Shown piece after piece: positions 6,358-14,175 of a stretch of DNA of 14,175 nucleotides. The DNA is from Desulfobacula sp. Lineage in GTDB: Bacteria > Desulfobacterota > Desulfobacteria > Desulfobacterales > Desulfobacteraceae. The notes under the pieces are model-generated. The model made no database searches. It was not told the origin of the DNA and saw nothing but the letters and a program-made list of their open reading frames with translations. How positions within the stretch are numbered: position 1 is the first letter of the stretch; each line of letters opens with the position of its first letter. The stretch covers positions 1 through 14,175 of the forward strand of contig JAQICW010000022.1 of assembly GCA_027858355.1 (NCBI GenBank), read 5' to 3'. The position numbers and the translations under genes are program-made.

Positions 6358-9218
6358 TATAGTCCTCCTCCACTATCTTCTGTCCTTGTGACTGCCAGGT
6401 TATACCACATGAGCAGTTTTGGGTCCTCTTCAAGAACATTATTGGGGATCTTCTCTGCCACCGCCACGATAACAGCATAGTCTTTTTCTTGCCAGGCTTT
6501 CTTAAATCCTGCACGGACTGCTTCTAAACGAAATATTTTCAGTTTTTTCTTAGCCAGTTTGTAGGTTTCAAATTCTTTCAGAAGCGCCTTTTCACGCAGT
6601 TTTTCAAGATCCCCAGTCTTGTTCGGGTCAGGCACATACCATCGGCCTTTGGCTTTTGCCATCAGGGCAGGATCTTTTTTCGGAAGATTGCGCAATTCTT
6701 TATGCCAGGTTGAAAGATGTGAATGAATCTGGCTTGGTACATCACCTTTACCATCGTAGGGCAAAAAATTTTGTTCCAGCAGAATGGAAAGTTCAAGGCC
6801 GACCTCGTTTTTACGCCAGCCACTGATCTCTTTCATAAATTTAGGATTGATATCCTGGGAACTCTGCGGTTTATCCCGCAAAAGGTTTCGCAACCATTCA
6901 ATGGCAGACGTTTCATCGGAAATAAACAGGGATTGTTGTAGCGGTCTGCCGCCTCCAATCATTTTTTTGCGGTCATATTCAGCCACCTGTTCCGGTAAAA
7001 ATAACATCCCGTCCCGCTCTGAAAAACGCTGGGACAACCCAAGCTGAAAATCCTGGCTGTCAATGGGAACGTTATATCCTTTTAGAACATAATAGGTAAT
7101 AACCTGATCATAAAGAATTCTTGGGTCCCGTTCTGGAATGGCTACGATATCAAGTCCTTGCTTTTTAATAACCGGCAGGTATTTCAGGTGGGTCCGGACA
7201 AAATCCCACACGCCTTCTTCAGTTTGAGCTTCCTGCTTGAACCGATCCTCAAAACCGCCGTTGGGTTTGTAGGCAGATATTACAAGATCTTGTTTGACGG
7301 ATGTTGGATTATTTACAGCATTGAAACTCCCTTGTTTTTTATCCAATGCGGCAATATTTGCAACAATGAATCCAGCTTCAGTCAATGAAGTTTGGATTGA
7401 GTTCCAGACAGCTGCTTTTGTATTGGAGAACTCAACAGTCATCCATCGACCCGGCTTAAGTATGCGATAGGTTTCCGAAAAACAAACAGCCATTAGTTGA
7501 CGATATTCAGAGCTTCCTTTTTTTTGGTGTCGGTTCTCAATGGCCTCTTCTTTTTCATTTGTCTTAACTCTTAACCACGACTCCCATAGATAATTTAGCT
7601 CTGAATACATTATGTTGGAGCCAAAAGGAGGATCGATAAACAAGTAGTCGATGCTATTATCTGGCAAACCTGTAAGAGATGATAAAGACCCTGTTTGAAT
7701 CACGCTTACACCCTTGTTAAGCGAATGCAGGACTTTAGCCCTTCTCTCGATATGTTGGCCGATGACTTTAATGACAGGTATTTCTTTTAAAAGAGAAGGA
7801 ACATATAACGTTCCATTCATCGGACCTCCTCCTGCCCCAAGATTTCCTCCCTGCGACCGAAAGCGATACTGACGGCTAAGTACAATAGCTGATGAGGTAA
7901 GATTCACTAAAAGTCGGCTATTCAAATTGGAAGCTCTTGCCAAATCCGAATATTTTGCTAAATTGTAAAGAGCTCTCTTTGTGTAAAATTCACTGGCATT
8001 TTGAATGCCTACACCTCTCGGGTCAGACATCTTATCTCCATCAGGAAGAGGATCTATTGGATACCAGTATGGGATAGTCGAATTGGAAATCTTATGAATA
8101 ACACCAATGTCAGCATCATCTGGCTTTTTAGTATAGGAACTACCAGATAGCTTGTAGTGAATTAGGACTGGTATTTGTTTGGCAAGCTTAGCAACTACAC
8201 CAGTGTTTGTGTCATAATGCGAAACCCACGAGCGTTCCAGATTCCTCTTTCCAAGCTGGGTTCCACATGTTGAACATTTTAAAGCATCATTAACTTGCCA
8301 AGTTCCTTTGTTTACTGCTGCATCCCAAAAAACAATTTCAGAAGCACACTCAGGGCACACGAATACATCCGACCATACTGTGTAATTAATTCTTGCTTTT
8401 CGGCCATCAGAGTGCTTTGTTTCATACATCCAGCCACATTCATCTTCCACTTCAGAAAGAATGCGTTTTGCTTCTTGTTCAAATGCTTTGATGTCAACCG
8501 TGGAGTTGTAGTTATACGCAATAAATGTAGCAACCGGTGAAAGATCATTTAATACGGCCTTACGAGTACCTAATTTTGAAAACGGTTTCCAAGCTTTTTC
8601 CCCATCCTCACCTGTTTCTTCCTGCAATATGGTACCATCGGGTTTCACCTGGTAACCAAGTGATTGAACCACATCACGATCACCACACATTTGCGCCGCC
8701 ACTCCTGTCATGCCAGTACCGCAGAACCCGTCAAATACGATATCCCCCGGTTCCGTGTAATGGAGGACATACCTCATAATAGCCTTGTGCGGGACCTTGG
8801 TATGGTAAGAATGGGCATTGTAAATCGGGTTGTTTTTCCCCTCGCTCACATCTGCTGCAAAGGGTTCCCGGTGATATTGATAATCTTTGGGTTTGACCGG
8901 TTTCTGTGCTTCCCATTCAGCAACAAAATCAATTAACCAGGGATTGGGGCAGGCAGTGTAATAAGGCGGATCACTCAAGGCAAGGATATCTTCATCCTCT
9001 CCGATGGGAAATCCTTCAATTTTACGAAAATCAGGGTCTTTTAATTTCTGGCGAAGAAGTCCTGTAAAATACTCTCTGCGGGCCTGATCATTTTTAAATT
9101 CCTTACCAAGGCAAGTGACCGGGCCGTCTTCATGTACAAATTCTTCCTCAAACATATTGCCGCTGCCAGGCTTGCCCGGAACAGTTTTGGTCTTGAACAG
9201 ACTCTCATTTTTATTCAT
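6357..9218 (-). CDS. pglXI: BREX type 3 adenine-specific DNA methylase PglXI
   Basis: A 953-residue DNA methylase resembling the COG1743 group (adenine methylases with a Zn ribbon). It would mark host DNA for self/non-self discrimination. The SAM-binding motif I is FDGFCGTGMTG (162-172). A Zn ribbon is formed by CPEC (288-291) and CSTC (315-318). The catalytic motif IV is DPPF (529-532) in LFIDPPFGSNIMYSEL. A second, N-terminal DPPYYTACPNP motif (83-93) is also present. The C-terminus ends in the AEKIP/NVLEEDPKLLMWY segment duplicated at 4381-4470. The ATG has an AGGA ribosome binding site and is 38 bases after brxC. The frame is intact and its length suits a full enzyme. It is neither the classical PglX of type 1 BREX nor a type I HsdM. 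The symbol rests on homology plus the brxC and brxF neighbours. Confidence 0.85.
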   Translation of the reverse strand: MNKNESLFKTKTVPGKPGSGNMFEEEFVHEDGPVTCLGKEFKNDQARREYFTGLLRQKLKDPDFRKIEGFPIGEDEDILALSDPPYYTACPNPWLIDFVAEWEAQKPVKPKDYQYHREPFAADVSEGKNNPIYNAHSYHTKVPHKAIMRYVLHYTEPGDIVFDGFCGTGMTGVAAQMCGDRDVVQSLGYQVKPDGTILQEETGEDGEKAWKPFSKLGTRKAVLNDLSPVATFIAYNYNSTVDIKAFEQEAKRILSEVEDECGWMYETKHSDGRKARINYTVWSDVFVCPECASEIVFWDAAVNKGTWQVNDALKCSTCGTQLGKRNLERSWVSHYDTNTGVVAKLAKQIPVLIHYKLSGSSYTKKPDDADIGVIHKISNSTIPYWYPIDPLPDGDKMSDPRGVGIQNASEFYTKRALYNLAKYSDLARASNLNSRLLVNLTSSAIVLSRQYRFRSQGGNLGAGGGPMNGTLYVPSLLKEIPVIKVIGQHIERRAKVLHSLNKGVSVIQTGSLSSLTGLPDNSIDYLFIDPPFGSNIMYSELNYLWESWLRVKTNEKEEAIENRHQKKGSSEYRQLMAVCFSETYRILKPGRWMTVEFSNTKAAVWNSIQTSLTEAGFIVANIAALDKKQGSFNAVNNPTSVKQDLVISAYKPNGGFEDRFKQEAQTEEGVWDFVRTHLKYLPVIKKQGLDIVAIPERDPRILYDQVITYYVLKGYNVPIDSQDFQLGLSQRFSERDGMLFLPEQVAEYDRKKMIGGGRPLQQSLFISDETSAIEWLRNLLRDKPQSSQDINPKFMKEISGWRKNEVGLELSILLEQNFLPYDGKGDVPSQIHSHLSTWHKELRNLPKKDPALMAKAKGRWYVPDPNKTGDLEKLREKALLKEFETYKLAKKKLKIFRLEAVRAGFKKAWQEKDYAVIVAVAEKIPNNVLEEDPKLLMWYNLAVTRTEDSGGGL
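6391..6480 (-). repeat. 3' end of pglXI, parent of the copy at 4381-4470
   Basis: This segment encodes the last part of intact PglXI and aligns without gaps to 4381-4470 (77 of 90 bases identical). The AAA gene starts directly after it, just as the HATPase gene starts directly after the other copy. Confidence 0.9.
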
Positions 9219-9256
9219 ACTCTATTTCCTGAAAAATATATCATTTGCCCGAAATC

Positions 9257-12200
9257 CTATTCGAGAACAATCCTGATTTTTGCCGGATCTTTTCCTTTGG
9301 TTAGATTATCAATATAATCCTCAAACCGTTTTTTGATTTCTGTTGGTGTGCCCGGGCCGGTATTTGCCTGAAGCGCAGTCTGCAAGTCTGAAATATCCAG
9401 GGAAACTTTCACCAGGCCGGACAGGACTTCTTTCAATGCATGGACAAAGTTGCTGTCAAGCGGTGACGGCAATTGCCTGGATTTGATGAACGCGTCCAGC
9501 TGTTTGCGATCATCGACCTTCAGCAGATCTATGTTGGATTGGGTGATCGGATCTTCCAGATTGGAAAACAGGATGGTTGTCCAGGATTCCATAAGGTTGT
9601 CCAGCTGATCATCAAATCGATCAATGATGCCTGTGCTCAAGGCTGTTTTGGTTTCCATGGAGGGTTTAAATCCGCAATGGGGACATATCGGCGTTGCATC
9701 CAGATCCTTTTCCAGAAGTGCAAAACAGCTTCTCAATCCAGCCAGTTTATTCTGGTAGTCGGTCAACGGCTGCAGCGGCATGATATCGATACCGGCAAGC
9801 TTGGAAAGTGCCTGCAAGCGTTGATCCCCCATTAATGATACTTTTCGTTTATCATCATTCACACCCAGCCGGGCCTTGGTGTGCAGGTCAATATATACAC
9901 CCATGTACTCTTTTTTCAGCTGTGAAAGCTTCATTCCAATTTCATTGGATTTTATTACCAGGGCTGACAGGTCGGTATCCTTAAGGGTATTTAGCACACC
10001 CTTTTTTACATCCTGCATTTTTGAAGTCCATTCATGATTTGCCGGTATAACCGCTTCTGCTGTTGTCAGCCAGGATGCCTGGGAACCATGTTCCAGAACA
10101 AATTCACGAAGTGTATCCAATTCATCTACAACCTGAATGGCCTTTTTATGCTCAAGAATATCATCTGCACTGTATCGAAAATTTTTAAGTTTTCCAGGAG
10201 AGGAATAGGCTTGCAGAGATTCAAAAAATTCTTGGGCTTTATTTAATACGTCTGCCTGGGTGTCTGCACCGGTTACATTTAAAATATCAAGTCCCCAGAA
10301 AGAAAACCCTTCACGAATGAACTGCTGACTCATTACAATACGTTTAACCAGTCTGCTCACTTCGTGCTGAAGATTCTGGACTGGTTCTTCTTTGCCCTGG
10401 GTGATCAGCTGGGCCATGCCTGTGGGCTGCCCTGTTATTTCAAAAAGTGCTTTTAATGCAGGGATATTCCAGTCTTTGGGCTGTTCAAGATGTTTGAATC
10501 GCACAAGATCTTCCAATTTTGTCGCGGCAAGCTGGGGTAAGGATGTTGCATCAAATTTTTTACCGGGTATGGCAAGGACGATCTTCCCAGTATAGACCAG
10601 GGATGCAATAATCACAACCACCCATTCCGGTTCCAATCTGGCTGCACCTGGATTCATGTATTCCAGGCCATGATCGTCTTGAATAATTTCATTTCGATTA
10701 ACGACTTGCCCATGGCCTTTTGCCTTGATGGAATCGAGTATAAACTTGGTGTATTTTGACCGGTAAGGATCAATTTTTTCTCCATCAAGCAGGTCCAAGG
10801 CATCCAGCACCCCGGTTGCCTGCTTGGTCTGTTTTTGCCCTGCAATACTTCTTAGCGCATCCTGTGCTGCCTGGGTCCGGTTCGCACCGGTAATCAGTAT
10901 GGAAAAGAACGGATAGTCCGGAGCCTGATTTTCAAAATGAGGTGCCAGACAAATTCCGGATATGGTATTTACAAGATCTCGAAAGTTTATGGTTTCATTG
11001 GGAGATAATCCGGATAGATCTCGAATCGATTTACCTTGAACCCATTTGGTCATCAATTTTGTACGACCCTGATAGGTCAATTCAAATGAATCGGCCATGT
11101 GATTTTGCAGCCATTGAACCAGTTTTTTAAGAAATCCGTTTGCCTTTGATTCATAGGTGGCTTTGGCATGGCCGGATGAGGTTGATGCCAAATCAAGCGC
11201 TGCTGCATAATTTTTTAACGATGTCTTGAATTCATCATCTGTATTTTTTAATTTGAAAAACAGTTCATCACTTTGTTTCTCGTCTTTAAACCCCGGGGGG
11301 TCATTCGGTTGAATAAAATAAATATAAAAATCTCTTTGGGGCACAACCGTTGACCGTTCATTTGGCGCACCAAAAAACAAATAACCGGTCCGGGCGGCTT
11401 TATGCGCCTGCCAGGTTAATTCATGCTGCCAGATTTTGTATCCGGTGACGTAGGTTGCATCCTGGCATTCCATGACCCGTTTAAGCGCTTCATAATAGAA
11501 ACGGTCCAGTTGTGAATCACCAAGCGTATCTGCCCGATTATCAATAAGAGCATCAAAATCATCTGTTTTTTTCAAATCCAGAAAATATTGTTGATTGTCT
11601 GCCTGAAACGAAATGAATTGACCACTGACAGTTTTGTGAATCTCACGTAAAACAGTTTCTACCTGGGTCTGCATATCTTTATCTGCTTCATCCCCACCCA
11701 GTTCGGCAACAAGCGGATCAAAAAGACATAATCGGTCCCTGAGTTCTTCAGCAGTCGCCCCCATGGGCGAATAAATATCCCCTGTTGTCAGCCGGTGAAC
11801 AGAAAGCGCATGAATCAGACGAATCGCCATGGGTTTATATTGCTTATGCGTGATTGCATTCTCAATACGGGATTCCAACACATGACTGCATTCAATCACT
11901 GCCCGTATTTCCGGAATGGCCCTGAAAGATGCATTTTGATTAAGAGTCTTCCAATAATCATCAAATGCCAGAAGGCCCGGTTCCTCTTTGGGGACTTCCT
12001 TATCAAGAATATTTTTCATCCCAAGGGACAGTGTTTTTAAAACCTCTCTTTTTTCAACTACCGTGACCCTTTCAAATGTATCTATATAATCCGGGTGTAC
12101 GGGAAAAAGGCGAACAAACTCATCCATTCTTTCATTCATATTCCCGTAGAATTTTGTAAAGGGCGCAAGATATTCTCGTATCAGGGATTGCTGTTCCGCC

Positions 12201-12988
12201 GTTTTTTTTAAAAGACGTTCGGCCACAACAAACTTTACGTCATTGCGTGCGATTAAAATTTGTTCAAACCTGTCTTTTACCCTTCGGATACTGTCTGCAA
12301 CAAAAGCAAACGCAGGGCTGTCAAAAATTGCTTCCTGCACTCCGGCCATAAACCTGAACCGAAGGTCTTTACAGACTTCTCCTACTTCACGCAGGAAATT
12401 CAAATCCAGAATAATTTCATGGTCCTTTCGGGTTTTCAGAAAATCAAGGAGTTCATCCACCACAAGCAAAAGGCCCTGATCAGGATATGCTTGACCAAAT
12501 TTTGTCATCATATCTTCAAAAGCGCCTTTATGGTTGGTAATTGAGTTTACATCAGGAAAAACGTATTCAACATCAAGGTTATCCAGTTTCTCTTCGAGTT
12601 CAGCGACGATGATGTCACGAAGAGACATGGTGGACGCACCGATTTCAGTTCGAATAACTTTAAACCGTCCTGCAATTTTTTCAGCTTCTTTTTTAACTTT
12701 ATTGTGTTTCAGACAATCCAGCAAAGATGCATCTGCTGCAATGCTTGAAATCACTGACATCAAATGGGATTTACCCGTACCATAATTGCCCACCACAAGA
12801 AGGCCTTTATTATCAACAGGCTGGTCAAACTGGAGCTGAGGAATAGCCAGTTGAGAGATCCGTTCAGCCATCTCATCCGAAATCACATATGTATTTACGA
12901 GTTGTTGAGCAGATTTGGATTTATCAGCATCTCGCAGCTGAACAATCGTTTCAATGGGATCAAATTGTATAAGGTCTCCGTATTTCAT
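9257..12988 (-). CDS. brxC: BREX type 3 large P-loop ATPase BrxC (DUF6079-type)
   Basis: A 1243-residue AAA+ type ATPase, the large conserved BREX subunit (BrxC/PglY family), whose type 3 version resembles DUF6079. The N-terminus has the family's ELxxDPIETVIQLRDAD-like segment (here [17 protein letters not shown]). Walker A is GNYGTGKS (67-74) and Walker B is [11 protein letters not shown] (173-183). The long remainder is mostly helical, with one CPHC pair near residue 1130 that is too little for a clear zinc finger. I chose the ATG at 12988, which has AGAGG ten bases upstream and starts just before the conserved segment. A TTG at 13018 would add ten residues and overlap brxF. BrxC is essential in the BREX systems studied and is thought to form an ATP-driven scaffold for the complex. 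The frame is intact. Confidence 0.9.
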   Translation of the reverse strand: MKYGDLIQFDPIETIVQLRDADKSKSAQQLVNTYVISDEMAERISQLAIPQLQFDQPVDNKGLLVVGNYGTGKSHLMSVISSIAADASLLDCLKHNKVKKEAEKIAGRFKVIRTEIGASTMSLRDIIVAELEEKLDNLDVEYVFPDVNSITNHKGAFEDMMTKFGQAYPDQGLLLVVDELLDFLKTRKDHEIILDLNFLREVGEVCKDLRFRFMAGVQEAIFDSPAFAFVADSIRRVKDRFEQILIARNDVKFVVAERLLKKTAEQQSLIREYLAPFTKFYGNMNERMDEFVRLFPVHPDYIDTFERVTVVEKREVLKTLSLGMKNILDKEVPKEEPGLLAFDDYWKTLNQNASFRAIPEIRAVIECSHVLESRIENAITHKQYKPMAIRLIHALSVHRLTTGDIYSPMGATAEELRDRLCLFDPLVAELGGDEADKDMQTQVETVLREIHKTVSGQFISFQADNQQYFLDLKKTDDFDALIDNRADTLGDSQLDRFYYEALKRVMECQDATYVTGYKIWQHELTWQAHKAARTGYLFFGAPNERSTVVPQRDFYIYFIQPNDPPGFKDEKQSDELFFKLKNTDDEFKTSLKNYAAALDLASTSSGHAKATYESKANGFLKKLVQWLQNHMADSFELTYQGRTKLMTKWVQGKSIRDLSGLSPNETINFRDLVNTISGICLAPHFENQAPDYPFFSILITGANRTQAAQDALRSIAGQKQTKQATGVLDALDLLDGEKIDPYRSKYTKFILDSIKAKGHGQVVNRNEIIQDDHGLEYMNPGAARLEPEWVVVIIASLVYTGKIVLAIPGKKFDATSLPQLAATKLEDLVRFKHLEQPKDWNIPALKALFEITGQPTGMAQLITQGKEEPVQNLQHEVSRLVKRIVMSQQFIREGFSFWGLDILNVTGADTQADVLNKAQEFFESLQAYSSPGKLKNFRYSADDILEHKKAIQVVDELDTLREFVLEHGSQASWLTTAEAVIPANHEWTSKMQDVKKGVLNTLKDTDLSALVIKSNEIGMKLSQLKKEYMGVYIDLHTKARLGVNDDKRKVSLMGDQRLQALSKLAGIDIMPLQPLTDYQNKLAGLRSCFALLEKDLDATPICPHCGFKPSMETKTALSTGIIDRFDDQLDNLMESWTTILFSNLEDPITQSNIDLLKVDDRKQLDAFIKSRQLPSPLDSNFVHALKEVLSGLVKVSLDISDLQTALQANTGPGTPTEIKKRFEDYIDNLTKGKDPAKIRIVLE

Positions 12989-13004
12989 ATCTGCTTCGCC
13001 TCTC

Positions 13005-13499
13005 TTATATTTTTTCAAAATTACGTGTTGCTGTTTTATCCATACTCACAATCATAATATCCTTAGCATCATACACCCGATATTCCGGGTGATCAGGGCT
13101 TGCATAGATAAGTTTGTTTTTTTTATATTTCCCATTCCAGGATGTCACGATTAAATGATTCCGGGATAACCCTTGTAAAAGCTTTAACGGATCTTGTTTG
13201 AGACCCTTATCAAAAAGTATTTCAATATTGTCCAGAAAAACTATCGACCCTATTTCTTTTATGATGTTTGCGATTAATCCCGACAATTTCAACATTCTTT
13301 GTTTTTCACTTAGCTCTAGCAATTTAAAGGATAGGGCAAGGTTTAAGTTGATCACCTTGCATTCATGTTCTTTTGCAGCATCCAAAAGTACGGCAGTTTT
13401 CCCTGAACCGCTTTCGCCCACGACCAACAGCAATTTGTTATAGAGCGTTTCAACAGTTGGGAGCAGTTCTTTTATTTGATTTTGCACAGATTCAACCAT
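13005..13499 (-). CDS. brxF: BREX type 3 small P-loop ATPase BrxF
   Basis: A 164-residue protein with Walker A GESGSGKT (28-35), Walker [12 protein letters not shown] (86-96) and a following LIVTSWNG strand (sensor-like position). This is a minimal AAA ATPase core. Its small size and place directly before brxC match BrxF, the gene that distinguishes type 3 BREX. The ATG at 13499 has an AGGAAG ribosome binding site and is nine bases after the HTH gene. The stop lies 16 bases before the brxC ATG. The partner is presumably BrxC, with BrxF helping load or regulate it; this is inferred from gene pairing. A generic AAA ATPase would be the alternative if the neighbours were ignored. Confidence 0.85.
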   Translation of the reverse strand: MVESVQNQIKELLPTVETLYNKLLLVVGESGSGKTAVLLDAAKEHECKVINLNLALSFKLLELSEKQRMLKLSGLIANIIKEIGSIVFLDNIEILFDKGLKQDPLKLLQGLSRNHLIVTSWNGKYKKNKLIYASPDHPEYRVYDAKDIMIVSMDKTATRNFEKI

Positions 13500-13508
13500 A
13501 CTTTCTTC

Positions 13509-13712
13509 CTAATTGTCTGAATCAGACTGTAATGTTCTATCTGCCGCACCACCAGATCGGACCCACTCATCTACTTCATCCTGCTTGAACATCCAGCGAC
13601 GGCCAACACGGTGACCAGGCATCCCACGCTGATCAATCCATTTATATACAGTCTCGTTGGTTACATTGAGATATTTTCGAATATCATCAACGGTCAGCCA
13701 TCTATCTTCCAT
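13509..13712 (-). CDS. Excisionase/AlpA-type MerR-like HTH protein
   Basis: A 67-residue DNA-binding protein with an excisionase-family (HTH_17) layout. It has WLTVDDIRKYLNVTNETVYKWI (helix-turn-helix, residues 5-26), then RGMPGHRVGRRWMFKQDEVDEWV, where a wing with basic residues leads into the last helix. Such proteins act as excisionases for mobile elements or as small transcription regulators. As the first gene of the BREX operon and with no integrase in view, it more likely regulates the operon, possibly through the repeats just upstream. It is not BrxR, which is larger and carries a WYL domain. The ribosome binding site is weak (GGG ten bases before the ATG). Confidence 0.85.
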   Translation of the reverse strand: MEDRWLTVDDIRKYLNVTNETVYKWIDQRGMPGHRVGRRWMFKQDEVDEWVRSGGAADRTLQSDSDN

Positions 13713-13751
13713 AGCAAATTACCCATTGTTCTCTGAGATTTTAGAATGCTT

Positions 13752-13776
13752 TCCAGATAAATTTTTGAGATCTGGA
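13752..13776. repeat. Inverted repeat TCCAGAT-N11-ATCTGGA upstream of the HTH gene
   Basis: Two perfect 7-bp arms (13752-13758 and 13770-13776) flank an 11-base spacer, with the centre 52 bases before the position preceding the HTH start codon. The arm spacing of 18 bases between starts is close to two helical turns, which suits a dimeric repressor. It could be an operator for the HTH protein or a short RNA hairpin in the leader. It has no U-tract and is not an intrinsic terminator. Confidence 0.5.
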
Positions 13777-13830
13777 ATAAATTCTCAATTTACCAATATT
13801 GCTTATATATTTGTTTAACCAAAAGCAAGC

Positions 13831-13881
13831 GGTTTATTGTCGATTAGTCATGGTTAAAGATAATTAATACCCGAATAAACC
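13831..13881. repeat. Inverted repeat GGTTTATT ... AATAAACC
   Basis: The 8-bp arms at 13831-13838 and 13874-13881 are perfectly complementary, with a 35-base spacer. The right arm overlaps the first unit of the 12-bp direct repeat (13875-13886). Three copies of an ATAAAC-type core, one of them inverted, therefore lie in 76 bases. This is a candidate multi-site operator. Confidence 0.4.
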
Positions 13882-13906
13882 TAATTCATTATGTATAAAC
13901 TTAATT
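13875..13906. repeat. Direct repeat ATAAACCTAATT / ATAAACTTAATT, 20-bp period
   Basis: The two 12-bp units (13875-13886 and 13895-13906) differ at one position and start 20 bases apart, about two helical turns, so a protein would meet both on the same DNA face. The spacing and the location upstream of a small MerR-like HTH gene suggest binding sites. In so AT-rich a region, chance cannot be excluded. Confidence 0.4.
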
Positions 13907-14175
13907 TGCCATTTTTAAAAGAGCTTCTTAAGCATTTCGAATTGATAAATCAAACTCAATGATAATTATCCGAAGGTGGAGTATTCAGAGCTTGTAATAG
14001 TTTATGATACCAAGACAATACATCACCGAAATTTTGATGGAAAATCGTTTTGATTGATTATCCAATTCTTGACCTCGACCCGGCCTTCAAATGTCAAAGA
14101 TATCAATTGTAACCTTGAGCATTCTGATAAAAAATATTTTTGTTTTTCGACTGAAAAATTTCTTTAGCAAGGGTG

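Larger units (their letters stand above)
13713..14175 (-). promoter_or_regulatory. AT-rich non-coding leader, probable BREX operon promoter region
   Basis: This stretch holds no convincing gene on either strand and no RNA gene that I recognise. It is the only large gap in the window and precedes the first gene of the operon, so the promoter should lie here. On the minus strand the best, still weak, sigma-70-like pair is CTTGCT and TATAAG with 16 bases between (roughly 13802-13830). That would give a leader of about 80-90 bases that includes the inverted repeat at 13752-13776. The repeats at 13831-13906 lie upstream of that pair. What lies to the right of 14175, and whether a divergent gene shares this region, cannot be seen. 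Confidence 0.45.

Noticed and set aside
1..9218. DISARM class 1 (methylase plus SNF2 helicase)
   Set aside because: BrxF and a DUF6079-type BrxC precede the methylase, and no drmA, drmB or drmC is visible.
12989..13018. TTG start for brxC ten codons upstream
   Set aside because: It overlaps brxF, uses a rare start and lacks a suitable ribosome binding site. The ATG at 12988 precedes the conserved N-terminal segment.
14143..14158. TTTTTC-GACT-GAAAAA hairpin near the right edge as a terminator
   Set aside because: The stem is six mostly A/T pairs in a very AT-rich stretch, with no clean T-tract and no gene seen ending there.
13713..14175. CRISPR array or attachment site upstream of the HTH gene
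   Set aside because: The repeats are only 7-12 bp and two or three in number, with no regular spacers. No integrase or tRNA end is visible.

Overview
The window is one long block of minus-strand genes, read from right to left. I interpret it as most of a type 3 BREX phage-defence operon. In transcription order it holds a small excisionase-type HTH gene (13712-13509), brxF (13499-13005), brxC (12988-9257), the Zn-ribbon adenine methylase pglXI (9218-6357), five intact accessory genes plus one chimeric relic (6357-2562), and the SNF2-type helicase brxHII (from 2502, running off the left edge). The pglZ and brxA genes that normally complete a type 3 locus are not in the window; if present they lie beyond position 1. 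The host is a bacterium, probably Gram-negative, with a moderately AT-rich genome. The sequence contains no taxonomic marker, so I do not name a lineage.

The accessory block sits exactly between pglXI and brxHII and holds two cassettes. Cassette 1 is an SMC/ABC-like AAA ATPase plus a DUF4435-like TOPRIM protein, which has the architecture of the PARIS defence system (AriA/AriB). Cassette 2 is a STAS-like/HATPase_c protein, a small DUF4325-like STAS protein and a PIN-domain nuclease. It resembles a SpoIIAB/SpoIIAA-like partner-switching pair coupled to an RNase, and I do not know a named system with this composition.

Between the two cassettes lies an 83-codon chimera (4607-4356). Its N-terminal half resembles the start of brxHII and its C-terminal half is a copy of the end of pglXI (77 of 90 bases identical, including 36 consecutive identical bases). 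This is the scar expected if two BREX-3 operons, each carrying a different cassette between pglXI and brxHII, had recombined to stack the cassettes in tandem. The pglXI/brxHII junction therefore looks like an exchange site for accessory defence cassettes.

The genes are tightly packed, with several stop/start overlaps, which suggests one transcription unit with translational coupling. The 463 bases right of 13712 contain no convincing gene. They are AT-rich and carry an inverted repeat, a 12-bp direct repeat at 20-bp period and an inverted copy of its core. This is the likely promoter/operator region, possibly bound by the HTH protein encoded next to it. Functionally, BREX would be the primary barrier, with the PARIS-like pair as a possible backup against phages carrying BREX inhibitors and the PIN cassette as a possible further growth-arrest layer. 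These roles are inferences from gene content.
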